From the NCBI GenBank assembly GCA_037074765.1, contig JBAMDO010000316.1:1-46908 (forward strand): a DNA stretch of 46,908 bases, given 5' to 3'. Below, piece by piece: positions 36,356-46,908 of the stretch. How positions within the stretch are numbered: position 1 is the first letter of the stretch; the number at the start of each line of letters is the position of its first letter. This stretch comes from Mansonella perstans (taxonomy: Eukaryota; Nematoda; Chromadorea; Rhabditida; Onchocercidae). The translations under genes and the position numbers were made by a program. The notes under the pieces are model-generated. The model made no database searches. It saw only the letters and a program-made list of their open reading frames with translations, and was not told the DNA's origin.

Positions 36356-39059
36356 AATTCTTATCTTTTAATTAAATTGCTTATCATCAATATCACTTTA
36401 CTACAGTCGAATTATTGTTATTATTAACATTAATGTGTTTCTATGAAATGAATTAATCGATAGAAATTTAAATGAATTAAATTAACAGCATGACATGCAA
36501 AAATGTTCTCTGGACATGGTACTACTGAGAAAATATTCAATATGTTCACATTTATAATTTTCACTCTTGCTAATTTCTGTATTGACACATTCATTCTTAA
36601 TCGTCGAAGTTGTTTGACTCTGAGGGTCAGTAATACTGACCCATTATATCTTGAAGGAACACCACATGTCAAATCCAAAGGCATTCCACAAAACGACAAT
36701 TCCATGCGGCTGCTTTTAGTATTTGTAGTTTCCCAATTTTGCTACCATTTGCAAAACCATCAAGAGAATTTTTTACTGATGGACATGTGTTCTCTTCGGA
36801 CTTAGATTTTCTTGCTGCATCTACTTGACTAGATTAGTACTTGACGGCGGACAATGTACTCGGATTCAAATGTGATGCTTGGCAAAATGGTAATTAACCT
36901 AGTTACTCTAATGAAACGTCAAAAATAGATCAAATGCTTTAATACAAGACATTGTGCCGCCCACTGATATCCGTTTCATTAAAAAACTGAAATTAGGAAT
37001 AATAATTTTCTTGAATTGACATTCAGGAAAATTATCATTTTGCTTTAGATAAAATCGAATGTTATGATTTGATTGAATGAGACGAAATCATTGCTATTTT
37101 TCGTAGATGGAACGTTCAGTTATTAAATTAAAATAAATCAGTATACGTCAAGCTTACTGTAACCAAAGTAATTTGAATATTGCCAGTCACTTATGGAAAC
37201 TTTTATGGTTTCAGAAAAAGGACGAAAATATAAGGATTGCATCGACCAAAAATTTTAGCGCACTGTTTTCTCTAAACAGCACTGACCATATGGGCTTATT
37301 TATGCATTACAACTCGGATAGTCCTCTCCAGTCGACAAACAAAACAGAATACAACTTTCATGACAAAATTTGGTTCCATGAATTCTGTTCTCCAAGATCA
37401 TAGAAAGTGCGAACCCAGTAAAGGGCAGCTAATTAAAGTTCTGAACGAAATCAAAGAATTGGATCTGAGATCATTCAATGAACAGTTGCTTCAGAAAGAA
37501 TAGTAGCATGAAGAGGAACTATCAAAGAATAATTTAAAAAAATCAAGGCGGAAGCGATGACAACTTCAAATAGATATGAAGATGATACAGAAGAATAAAT
37601 TCTATAAGAGATGGGTCTACTGATTATAAAGTAAGATTTCAATGATAACTGATACCTGTCTTCGAAATTCATCTTTCAGAACATAAAGTACAAGAAAATC
37701 AAAGAAACTTCTTCCTGGTTGCTTCGGTCTCCTCAAGTAAGGAATGTCGGATTACCGAAATAAAAACTGCCAGAGATAATGATGAAGGCAATGAGAAGGA
37801 TATAAGTTAACAGTGAGAGAAATGCTTGTTAATAAAAAAAATATTAAAGACCAGCTTAAAATCCATGATGAGTTGAATCATTTCATTTTTTTTCTTGTTT
37901 ACTAATTTACAGCGTGTTTTATATATTTTTCCACTTTTATAAATTAGCGACATTGTGTGAATAGAATCTTACAATCCGAATAAACATTTATGGATGGCAA
38001 GCAAAACACAATATAGCTTTTCCAAACCTCTTCATATTTCAACAACGAGAGGCGTAAGTCTGGAATTAGCAGAAAATTTCTCTGCCGTAAGCTTTACGGA
38101 CGTATCAATAAAATTCGTCACTCAGCACGCAGCTGTTCTAAATTAGTCTTGAGCAACAAATGCTAGCTAGTTTCAATCAGTTTTTAGAACTATTATGGAA
38201 TGCCATTCCAATTTCTTGACAAGAAAGGAGATGACCTGGAAGAATGATCTGAAAGATAGTTTGGAAGAACACCAAAAGCTACATAAAGCGAAGGATTTTA
38301 CAAAAAAATAACTGGACTTTCGAAAAAGAAATGGGAAGATCCAAAGGTAGAAAATTCTATGGAAAAAGGAATTAAGAACCATTACAGTGTAGGTAGAAGG
38401 TATACCTGATCTCGTATACTAACTTGTATAAGTTTTAATTATTGCGCTTAATTGGTTTTATCTCACTTAATGTTTCTCCTGGAAGTATAATCCAGCGAAA
38501 TTCATTCCTTGTAAAATTGGGCGCAGTAATTAAAACAACTAAGAATAAACTTGCCAGCTATTAGTCAAACACTCTTAAAACCTTAACGTATTTTGGAAAT
38601 ATTAGAAAGATGAGTAATTAACCAGTCTCAGAAAACAAACCCCAACGAGGCTTGGTTCTCATTAAAGATCTCGACACAAGAACTTCACATGAGAACGAAA
38701 AAACTTTTACATATTGGGTCAATTGTACATGGAAATCAGTAAGAATCAAGCAGATGCGCCACAATAAAAATGTCACATAAATGACTAATCTATAAAACTA
38801 TAAATATAAATATATTTCCCGATCTAGAAACAAGCAATGAGAAGATTCAGAAGCTCGATTAATAAAGAAAGAAATAGAACAGAATTGCTCTACCATCTAG
38901 AGTAGCTGTCAAACAACGAATTCAAACAAAAACACCGAAAGTCGAAGTCAATGATGGAAAGCTTGTTCTTAGTATCAAACAACAAGGAAAACTTGTAAAT
39001 GGACTTCTGGAATTCAATATCCCAAAAAGATGGAATTTTGGGAAAATCTCGGAACAAAA
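36356..39059. other. Gene-poor region with broken ORF fragments
   Basis: Short open stretches of non-random look but full of stops: 37173-37403 (plus; HMGLFMHYNSDSPLQ), followed in another frame by SKGQLIKVLNEIKELDLRS to a TAG at about 37503, and 38218-38310 (MTWKNDLKDSLEEHQKLHK). No domain recognised and no consistent splice path found. Probably the remains of a decayed gene or mobile element. A 19-bp near-palindrome lies at 36624-36642 (GGGTCAGTA, A, TACTGACCC). Confidence 0.4.
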
Positions 39060-39421
39060 CTTCAAAGTACTGTTTTTCCAAGAGACAAAAAGATGTAACT
39101 TTTATTTTACATTTCTTGCAGTGATTGATGAAAGCGTGTTATGCTGATTCTATTCTTAATCCTTTACCACAAAATATTTATATTTTTTTATTCATATTAA
39201 TACTCGTATTCAAATATTTCTGCTATTTTTGATAACTTAGCCATCGCTAAAAATTGATTTCTGATCTGCAGTAATAAATGTGATGCAAATTTGTGATGAA
39301 ATTTCTGGCTTGTTCATGCAAACGAATAAAATCTTTTTGTTCATTGATTTATGAAAAGTTTTTTTCAAAAGAATTTGAATTTCATTGTTCAACTTTATGA
39401 CGTCAATAATAACATTATTTG

Positions 39422-39441
39422 CTTTTCATATATAATGGGCG
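39422..39441 (+). promoter_or_regulatory. Candidate TATA element of sushi gene 1, conserved in copy 2
   Basis: TTTTCATATATAATGGGC here and TTTTCATATATAAACGGGC at about 42185-42203 lie about 360-380 bp before the respective ATGs in otherwise diverged flanks. With the TATAGTCAG acceptor next to each ATG this suggests a promoter followed by a trans-spliced outron. Inference from two copies only. Confidence 0.35.
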
Positions 39442-39478
39442 CAAGCAATGAGGCCAACAATTTTTTAGAAAGATTCAC

Positions 39479-39510
39479 AAAAGATGGCAGACGGAGGTCT
39501 GCCATCTTTT
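39479..39510. repeat. Perfect 14-bp stem hairpin
   Basis: AAAAGATGGCAGAC, loop GGAG, GTCTGCCATCTTTT. The equivalent place in copy 2 (about 42236-42262) has only decayed traces. It lies in the presumed outron about 290 bp before the sushi gene 1 ATG. Confidence 0.85.
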
Positions 39511-39799
39511 CTTTTCTCCCTCAAATTTACCAAAAACCTTTGAATTCTCTACTCAAGACTGAATCTATGGCCTGGTTTGTAGTAAGAAATGTGACAAACT
39601 TTGGATCCGAAATTCCACCGCAGTAAATGTCACTATCATACAGTTATTTTTTAAGGCACGCTCCTCTCTGAGAATTTCTTGGTTGCATCTCTGTTCTTCC
39701 CTTAATTACTTAGAAACAGTGCTTATGAATGTGTACATTTTTCTAGTCAAAAATTTGACCAGAAATTTGAACATGTTTCTAATAGTTGTATAGTCAGGT

Positions 39800-40946
39800 A
39801 TGGTTCTGAAGCTTGCAATATTGGCTGTTGTCGTCCTGTTCTTCTATGGTCAGAAAGGAATGGCTTCTCTAGGTAAAAATCCTTAAAATGTCGAAATTAC
39901 AAATAGGCACGAATATTGTTGCGAAAAAGTTATTCAGCAATTAAAATGTCGAAAAGACATCAGAAATCTGGAAAAGTGACAAGAAAGAATAACGCAGCAT
40001 CCCTAATGAATATACTAAAGAGCGCCTTTAAAATACTCCACCGAAGCACTCAGTACAGTGTACGATAATATTCAACTAGGCCTACGCGATAGCAATAAAC
40101 AAGATCTACATGGAGTATTTTTTAGATTATCAATTTGAAACATGCAAACGGATCAAAAATACGAAGACCAGATACATTGGTTACATTCCGAAGAATAACA
40201 AAGTAGGTAGTGAAGGTAGCAAGGCTTACGTGGCATGTGACGATTATCATGTTCTTCATGGCGAGAAATACAGTGTGTGCCAAGCCAATGGAACATGGCA
40301 ACCACCGCTTGGTTACTTTTACTCGTTTCCTTTTAGCTATTAAGTTATGACTATTTGTCAGCATTTTTTTCTTAAATTTCTATTTTGTAACGAAGGTTAG
40401 CACTACTTACTCATACAATGCTTGAACAAAGGCAAGTGAAGAGCCTTTACTCACTTCTGAATTTGTCCTCATTTACTTCCCAAAGATTTCCTTTAATTTC
40501 AGGTGGCTGCCAATTGAAGCCAGAATATAATAAAAAATATTGCAAGCCATACGCTTTCGCAAATTTGCCATCATTTGAATACAATCCCGTAAGTCTTCCT
40601 TTTTACCATCACTACTTAGTGGCAAGATCGAAAAGTTTCGGCATACTATTGTTGATCTTAGTTCACTGCCCTGTGCGAAGAAAAAACCAATTGGCCATCG
40701 CCTACCGTTGACTTGGACTTTCATTTATCGGCTGGTCTGCTCTTTTGTCTATTTTATCTCATATGAATGATTTTTCTTAGGATTTGAAATTTTCAGTCAC
40801 TAGAGCCGATAGCACTCAATACCACAGTAACCATAACATGTCCAGAAGGGCAACGTCTTCTCGGCAAGTCGATGTCAACATGTGTAGAAGGCGTATGGAT
40901 ACCAATCTTGGGTAAATGTGTTGATGAGGATGAAAATATTAAGTGA
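39800..40946 (+). CDS. Small secreted protein with two sushi (CCP) domains, copy 1
   Basis: Exons 39800-39872, 40126-40311, 40503-40588 and 40797-40946; phases close; 164 residues. Signal peptide MVLKLAILAVVVLFFYG. Sushi 1: ETCKRIK ... YVACDDY ... YSVCQANGTWQPPLGGC, with the late Trp. Sushi 2: KKYCKPYAF ... VTITCPEGQRLLG ... STCVEGVWIPILGKC, again with Trp; four Cys each, the CCP pattern. A short acidic tail follows. ATG 39800 comes directly after TATAGTCAG/GT, a likely trans-splice acceptor conserved in copy 2. Sushi domains mediate protein binding, classically with complement factors; what this one binds cannot be seen. Intact and probably the functional member of the cluster. Confidence 0.88.
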
Positions 40947-41849
40947 TTCAGATTATCCGTTTCATTCAGTCAGTATGTAAATGATACGACTTTAACGATT
41001 TATTGACGCAATAATTGACAATAAATGTGAAAATTAACTCGTTAATCGTCGTCGTGCAAATTTTTGTACAAATACAAATTTATACAATATAAATTTAATC
41101 GTAAAAGTTTTTACTAACAAATAAATAATTTGGAAGAAATGAAATTGAGAGTAGAAGGATATATTAGCAATGTAATTAAATAATGAAACACAACGTAAGC
41201 AAGAGAAATTATACAAATTAAATAGCATGTATTTTCTGCAAATACTCAAAAAGTAGGAAAAGTCCAGACTTCAAAGTTCCTCCTAGTCGTTGGTGAGCCA
41301 CACTGAGGATTATGACTTTTATTATCTGTGGAAACTTTTTGAGTGAGGCGATTCAGATTGGAGTAGAATTCGTTTTTTCCGGCAGGGACAGCTTTGACAA
41401 TTAAGAAACTTATACTGAAGAGAACAATCTTACGGCTTTATTTTGTGTAGAGTTTTGCAAAAGGCACTCGCTTAATTTGTTCTGCCTACAACTCATTTCA
41501 TTTTATTTAATAATAAAATTTATTTCATCATCACATTACAAGTAATGTAATTATCACGTGTAATGTAATTAACAATGACAGAGAAATCAAAAAGTCATCA
41601 TTCTCCGCGCATTGCAACAAATGGATGAAAACCGCCTAAACCACAATAATAATAACATTAACTTTATGTAGTATTAGTATAAGGGGATTGTTTACGATCT
41701 TTTGGAAATAGCATCCGAAAGACTTCAACATTCAAGTTTTTCGAAGTAATCGCAAAAAAACAGTTGTTAAACTGAAATTCTGTTCTCAGAAGATGTGTAC
41801 AAATACGCACTTCTTGCTTGCTGAATGATACCTCACACCAGAGAGAAAT
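40947..41849. other. Spacer between sushi units 1 and 2
   Basis: The first 300 bases are the 3' flank of unit 1, homologous to that of unit 2. The rest (about 41250-41849) has no recognised gene; it includes a GTAATGTAATTATCACGTGT tandem-like stretch near 41540-41570. Confidence 0.5.
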
Positions 41850-44130
41850 TTAAGCACCATTGTTTTATGAGACCAAAGAATGTAATCTTTATTTTGGAGC
41901 TTGTCACGATGATTGTTTTGAGAATATTAAGTTGATTCTATTCTTTATAAAGTAACTCGATTTTTTGTCCATATTCAAATATTCCTACTATTTTTGATTA
42001 CTCATCAAAAAAAAAATTGATTTCTGATCTGAAATGACAAATCTATGCGTTGCAAATTTTTGATTTGTTTATACAAACAAATAAAATCTTTTCATCCTTA
42101 AATTTATAACAATTTTTTTACAAAAGATTGGATGTGAATTTTATTGTCCATATTTACAGCACGTCACCAGTAATATTATTAGCTTTTCATATATAAACGG
42201 GCACAAGCAGTGGGGTCAACAATTTTCAGGGAGGTTTACCATTTTCCGCCTGCCATTTTTTCCCTTTTCTTTTAAATTAATCGAAAACATTTCGGTTCTC
42301 TGCGACCAATGATCGTGATTTGTGGTGAGAAATGTGACAGACTTTCGGCCCGAAATCGCACATGCAGCGAATGTCAATGTACGTGAGATGGAATGTCAGT
42401 AATGTCACAGCTATAAAAATATATTTCATAAGGAATGCTGTCATCTGTGAGAATCTCTTAGCTGCATTTAAGTCTTCATTTTCTTAGTGCTGATGAAATG
42501 TGCACACTTCTCCAGTCAATTGAATATGGCTCTAATTAACATAATTGTTATATAGTCAGGTATGGTTCTAAAGTTTGCAATACTGGCTGTTGTCGTTCTG
42601 TATTTCTGCGGTCAAAGAGGAGTAGCTTCACCAGGTATCAAAGCTAAAAATGTCGAAATTGCGTATAGACACAAATAATTTGCAACAAAGTTGGTCAGCA
42701 ATTGCTAGCAATGTTGAAAAGAATCAGAAGTCGGAAAAAGAGCATTCCTAATGATTTTCTTAAGAAATGCTTTTCATGATGTAATTGCGATTACAAATTC
42801 AATAAATGAGGGTGGACTTATAGTACAATGTACGGTAAAACTCAGTCAGGTGCATGTGATAGAATTAAATAAGATCTATGTGGTAGTATTTTTTTAGGTT
42901 ATCAATTTCAAACATGCGAAAAGATCAAACCACCGAAGGTTGGCTACACTGATTACTATCCGAATAAAAATCCAGGTGCTGTAGGCAACAGGGCTTATAT
43001 CTTATGTAGCACTTCTTGTGTTCTTCGTGGCAAGAAATACACAACATGCCAGCCAGATGGAACATGGCAACCACCGCTTGGTTACTTCTTTTCATTTCGT
43101 CTTAGATATGAAATTTCAGCCCTTTGTTTGCATTTCATTTTCTGTCTCTTCAATTTATATTTTTGCATCATAATCTGATCAAGGGAAAATTGTTCATATA
43201 ATGCTTGAATAATTGCAAAATGAAAAATCCTTAGCCAATTATCTGACGTTTTCATTTTCTTTCAACTTTAGGTGTTTGTGAATTGAAACCAGAATTTAAG
43301 AATATGGATCACACACCAATTTTTACAAACTTGGCAGCAATCGAATACAATCCGGTAAATTTTCCTTTTTAGCATCGTTGTTTCTATTTATTTTCGATCG
43401 GTATGACAAATTTTCGACATATATTGTTGATCGTTTGGCAACAATCTTCCACCGCTTAATTTATTCATTAATCAAGCACTCTTGTTTATTTTATTTTCTG
43501 TAAATGATTTCCCAAACATATTAAATCTCCAGAAACGACAACCAATACCAATTGGTCGCACAATAACCGTGAAATGTTCAGAAGGACAACGTCTTTTCGG
43601 TAATGCGATAAAGTGTGTAGGAGGCCTATGGGTAACAGTCTAGAGAAAATCTGTTGAGTAGAATAGAAATAATAATTAATTGGAATTATCCGTTAGTTTC
43701 AATTAATTAATATTTTAAATCGGAACAATGATGAAAATCAATAAATGATATGAAAAGAGATATGAAAAAAGTGCTTCATGATGAAATATTTGTTAATAAA
43801 TGATATGAAAAGAGTGTTGTTTTCGCCTTATCATTGGAAAAGAATGTTATGACTTCTAGCACAGTACTTTTCGTAATATTGAACTTCGTTCTACTCTTTA
43901 ATTTGACATTATTAATAAAACATTTCAAGAATTGGAAAAGTTTCTGACGATAATCGCACAAGTTTTTGCTAATAAATAAATAATTTGGAGGAAATGAAAT
44001 GTCGAATGGGAAGATGAAACAGCATTGTAATTAAATGACTATTCATGAAAAAAAACTGTCCAAAAGGAGATGAATGAATGAATTGACGGGGAGAAACTAT
44101 ATAAATTAAATAGCATACATATTTTACATT
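41850..44130 (+). repeat. Tandem duplication unit 2 (sushi gene 2 with flanks)
   Basis: Direct-orientation partner of unit 1 at about 39060-41250; see that entry. Its 3' part (from about 43775) is in turn the left arm of the long inverted repeat. Confidence 0.8.
42562..43643 (+). CDS. Secreted sushi protein, copy 2, second domain degraded
   Basis: Exons 42562-42634, 42898-43080, 43272-43354 and 43533-43643; 149 residues. Signal peptide MVLKFAILAVVVLYFCG. Sushi 1 keeps four Cys and Trp (QTCEKIK ... YILCSTSC ... TTCQPDGTWQPPLG ... VC). Sushi 2 has lost its first Cys (KNMDHTPIF where copy 1 has KKYCKPYAF). It keeps VKCSEGQRLFG and IKCVGGLW, then stops at VTV because the codon matching TTG in copy 1 is TAG; behind the stop the last Cys codon is also changed (TCT). 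The four-exon structure and signal peptide are preserved, so a truncated secreted protein with one good sushi domain could still be made. Confidence 0.78.
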
Positions 44131-44420
44131 ATATATATTTATATATATTTACTTAGTAACTCATTTACTCTGGAAATTAAATGAAACATAAATAAAAAGG
44201 GTCGACTATTTTCAGTTGTTGATTGTACTTCGGAAAAAACTTCATATACTGGAAACATATTTCATTTTTTAACAAGTGCTGGCATATGTTGTGGCATGAA
44301 ATGATGAAAAAGTATTTAAGAAACTCCCAATTTTGTTATTATTAAAATGATTTGATCTTTTAATTATATGGTTTTCTTTTCTACTTGTTAACCAGCTAAT
44401 CAACTTATCTTTCTACACCC
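43775..44420 (+). repeat. Left arm of long inverted repeat behind sushi gene 2
   Basis: Near-identical to the reverse complement of about 45580-46252 (for example GATAATCGCACAAGTTTTTG, TCCCCGTCAATTCATTCATT in reverse, and TAATTATATGGTTTTCTTTT). Contains the 3' flank of sushi gene 2. Confidence 0.9.
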
Positions 44421-44896
44421 TCATTTTATATGGCATTATAAAATAATGTAAAATGCTTTAAAAAATTTGTCCAAGTATCGTCTTTGGCACAAAAAACGGA
44501 AAATTTGGTATTGATTAGGTATAATGAATGAAATCAATTGCTAAATGATATTTCTGTTCATCGTGTTAAAAGGACATCTGAGCTTTTAAGATTAATTTTA
44601 AGACAAAAATTTATTTTACATATCCTCCGATGTCGGAATTTTTCAACATTAAAACACTGAATTGATAAGATCTTTTTTAAACATTTTTAGCTTCGAATAT
44701 TTTACAATAACGCTCTTTCTTCCACTGCAATATTGCGCAGTGTCCACTATTCATACTACCGATTCTGTAAATTATACTTGAGAAAAATTGGATAGTCTAA
44801 ATAATAACTATAAAAATCAAAAAGCAATCCGAAATAAATTTTAGAATACCAAACAAATTAACAAAATAAAAATACCTAAATTATCAAACAGTAGAA

Positions 44897-45216
44897 ATAC
44901 CTCAATTACTATTGTCAACATTCAGTAGTAACCCAAAAAGATGGAGAGAATTCTGGAATAGCTTCGATCCAGCAGCGCATCCCCTAGCGAGCTTAGATAT
45001 TCAAAAATTGAATTATCTAATTTTATACCTTAAAGAAAATATGTTGCAAGCAGCAAAAGCAAACAGCTATGATATTGCCCCAGAAAATTAGGGATTTGTA
45101 AAAAGAATATTATTTATGGAATTTGGCAAATCGTATGCTATAAGAAAATCGCTTAACAATGAGTTACACTATATAAAGGAAACGATGCAAAACGAATTCC
45201 AATTATACTTTCTTTA
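44897..45216 (+). pseudogene. BEL/Pao retrotransposon gag fragment (DUF1759-like)
   Basis: One frame reads IPQLLLSTFSSNPKRWREFW, then NSFDPAAHP, LDIQKLNYLILYLK, a TAG stop at 45089-45091, and VKRILFMEFGKSYAIRKSL. This follows the BEL/Pao gag (DUF1759) pattern: P-x-F-x-x-x-P-x-x-W-x-x-F-W, F/LNYL-x-x-x-L, FG-x-x-x-x-I. No LTR, protease or reverse transcriptase was seen in the surrounding 1.1 kb, so it is a dead fragment. It sits in the spacer between the two inverted-repeat arms. Confidence 0.7.
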
Positions 45217-45579
45217 AGATACTATGTTTTATCGTTTTCTATGAAATTTGTAGAATTGTGGTATGGTGCGAATGAAAATGCAAAAAAAGCTTTATTAATT
45301 TATTATTTTATGTTCAAAAATTTCGACATTCAAAGACATATGAAATAAATAAGGTATTTTTGTGCAATTTGAAAAGCACAAATGCTTGGCTAATACAACG
45401 AGCAAAATTATCATTTAACAGCTGATTTAATTTGTTATACCTGAATAATATTAGCAAAACTTTTCTTCTTTTTTTTGTGAAAAAGACGATATTTGAATAA
45501 ATTTGTTAATACATTAATATACCATTTACCACAACAATCGAAAATATGTCGGAAACCAACAAAATATGAAAGCCGAGAA

Positions 45580-46252
45580 GATAAGTAGTGATTAACTGGT
45601 TAACAAGTAGAAAAGAAAACCATATAATTAAACGATCAAATCATTTTAATAATAACAAAATTGGGAGTTTCTTAAATACTTTTTCATCATTTCATGCCAC
45701 AACATATGCCACCACTTGTTAAAAAAATGAAATATGTTTCCAGTATATGAAGTTTATATGAAGACATATGCCAGCACTTGTTAAAAAATGAAATATTCCG
45801 AAGTACAATCAACAACTGAAAATAGTCGACCCTTTTTATTTATGTTTCATTTAATTTCCAGAGTAAATGAGTTACTAAGTAAATATATATAAATATATAT
45901 AATGTAAAATATGTATGCTATTTAATTTATATAGTTTCTCCCCGTCAATTCATTCATTCATCTCCTTTTGGACAGTTTTTTTTCATGAATAGTCATTTAA
46001 TTACAATGCTGTTTCATCTTCCCATTCGACATTTCATTTCCTCCAAATTATTTATTAGCAAAAACTTGTGCGATTATCGTCAGAAACTTTTCCAATTCTT
46101 GAAATGTTTTATTAATAATGTCAAATTAAAGAGTAGAACGAAGTTCAATATTACGAAAAGTACTGTGCTAGAAGTCATAACATTCTTTTCCAATGATAAG
46201 GCGAAAACAACACTCTTTTCATGTCATTTATTAACAAATATTTCATCATGAT
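45580..46252 (-). repeat. Right arm of long inverted repeat behind sushi gene 3
   Basis: Partner of 43775-44420. It carries a small extra internal duplication: ACATATGCC[A/C]... CACTTGTTAAAAAA appears twice (about 45704-45740 and 45764-45800), once in the left arm. It leads directly into the 3' end of the inverted sushi gene 3. Confidence 0.88.
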
Positions 46253-46319
46253 GAATTGTTCCAGTTGACAATTACCAATTATTTGAAACTAACAGATGAT
46301 TTCAACTACTTTTTCTTTG

Positions 46320-46840
46320 TTAACTTTTTCTGTTTTTCCTTCGTCGAAGCTTTTCTTTCTTTTCCTCGTCGAAACATCGTTCCAAGATCTGTTTCCGTAT
46401 GTATTCCATATCCTCATACATCAAATTTTCGCGATGTTGCGTATTTGGACATATCATAGTTACCGTGAAATTAAGTGCTATCGGCTCTAGTGGCTGAAAA
46501 TTCAACGTATTCGGAAAAATCATTTACAGGCAATAAAATAAAATTCAACTGGTTGACTGGCCAGCAGTTTTGTTCAAGTTAAAGCGACATCCAACTGATT
46601 TTTTTCTTGCACAGGATAGTAAACTAAGATGAGCAACAGCATGCTGGAAATTTTTTTTTCAGAAGTGAATGAGGACTTTTCAAAACCTTGTTGAAAAATC
46701 TGCCATATCGACTGAAAATAAACTGAAGCACCGATGGTAAAAAGGAAGACTTACGGGATTGTATTCAAATGATGGCAAATTTGCGAAAGCGTATGGCTTG
46801 CAATATTTTTTATTATATTCTGGCTTCAATTGGCAGCCAC
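46320..46840 (-). CDS. Sushi-family gene, copy 3, inverted, 5' part outside window, mosaic
   Basis: Two exons are in the window: 46755-46840 (reads GCQLKPEYNKKYCKPYAF, same as copy 1 exon 3) and 46320-46493 (LEPIALNFTVTMICP, then a divergent stretch ending ILERCFDEEKKEKLRRRKNR). The final exon keeps the Cys after TMI and the last Cys but has no counterp­art of the third Cys or the Trp of sushi 2, and ends in a strongly basic tail instead of the acidic one of copy 1. Exons 1-2 should lie beyond 46908. Sequence from about 46733 to 46908 is identical to copy 1, whereas the intron on the other side resembles copy 2. Whether it is expressed is unknown. Confidence 0.65.
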
Positions 46841-46908
46841 CTGAAATTAAAGGAAATCTTTGGGAAGTAAATGAGGACAAATTCAGAAGTGAGTAAAGGC
46901 TCTTCACT

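Larger units (their letters stand above)
39060..41250 (+). repeat. Tandem duplication unit 1 (sushi gene 1 with flanks)
   Basis: Aligns by eye, in order, with unit 2 at about 41850-44130: TTGATTTCTGATCTG, AATAAAATCTTTT, TTTTCATATATAA, TATAGTCAGGTATGGTTCT, all four exons, and the 3' flank (AATAAATAATTTGGA, AAATTAAATAGCAT). Flanks are clearly diverged, so the duplication is not recent. Confidence 0.8.

Noticed and set aside
36430..36805. Overlapping ORFs on both strands (91 and 100 codons), one with a CPENIFACHAV stretch recalling LDL-receptor class A
   Set aside because: Only a fragmentary resemblance, too few cysteines, no supporting exons; left as part of the decayed region.
39351..39626. 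91-codon plus ORF upstream of sushi gene 1
   Set aside because: It reads across the perfect hairpin and the presumed outron, and the frame is not kept in tandem copy 2.
43776..46251. Matching ORFs in the two inverted-repeat arms (MCDYRQKLFQFLK)
   Set aside because: Conserved only as duplicated 3' flanking DNA of the sushi genes; no signal peptide, domain or splice context.
1..46908. tRNA or rRNA genes, or bacterial endosymbiont insertions
   Set aside because: No tRNA-like boxes, rRNA blocks or intronless bacterial-type genes were recognised by eye; a covariance-model scan would be needed to exclude small RNAs.

Overview
The window reads as nuclear DNA of a nematode, most likely a spirurid/filarial worm. 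It is AT-rich, genes are split by many short introns with TTTCAG-type acceptors, and several start codons sit just behind an acceptor-like site, as expected for spliced-leader trans-splicing. The gene set (patched-related protein, small secreted sushi proteins, secreted mucin-like protein) also fits. The species is inference; no search was run. Exon borders were placed by hand from homology remembered from the families, splice dinucleotides and reading phase.

Layout. (1) 12-3847, minus: cytosolic alpha-mannosidase (MAN2C1 type, GH38), 3' end outside the window, carrying about nine one-base frame breaks, nearly all in single-base runs. About 120 bp upstream on the same strand ends a small membrane-protein ORF (3968-4141), an operon-like arrangement. 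(2) 5282-12677, plus: 16-exon patched-related (PTR) gene with sterol-sensing domain. Its first exon lies inside the left arm of a near-identical inverted repeat (about 4905-5838 and 12941-13640) that brackets the gene, so an orphan copy of promoter plus exon 1 lies behind the gene in reverse. (3) 14186-14642, plus: likely two-exon small secreted acidic protein. (4) 16369-19454, plus: intact 7-exon mitochondrial enoyl-CoA hydratase (ECHS1). (5) 20203-29842, minus: complete 24-exon RTEL1-type Fe-S helicase ending in a harmonin-like fold. (6) 31180-33456, minus: secreted Thr-rich/Glu-rich repeat protein, and (7) 35890-36355, plus: small secreted protein. These two divergently transcribed genes share signal peptide, CGP, an early phase-1 intron and a C-R-x-Y-P-W-x-C motif. 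(8) 36356-39060: gene-poor, broken ORF pieces only. (9) 39060-46908: family of small secreted two-sushi proteins: copy 1 intact, copy 2 with a degraded second sushi, copy 3 inverted, partial and mosaic. Copies 2 and 3 face each other across a long inverted repeat whose centre holds a dead BEL/Pao gag fragment.

No single pathway unites the genes. The housekeeping part (1-5) is ordinary conserved metabolism and genome maintenance; the right 16 kb is a fast-evolving secreted-protein region shaped by tandem and inverted duplication and gene conversion. No tRNA, rRNA, CRISPR or bacterial insertion was recognised.
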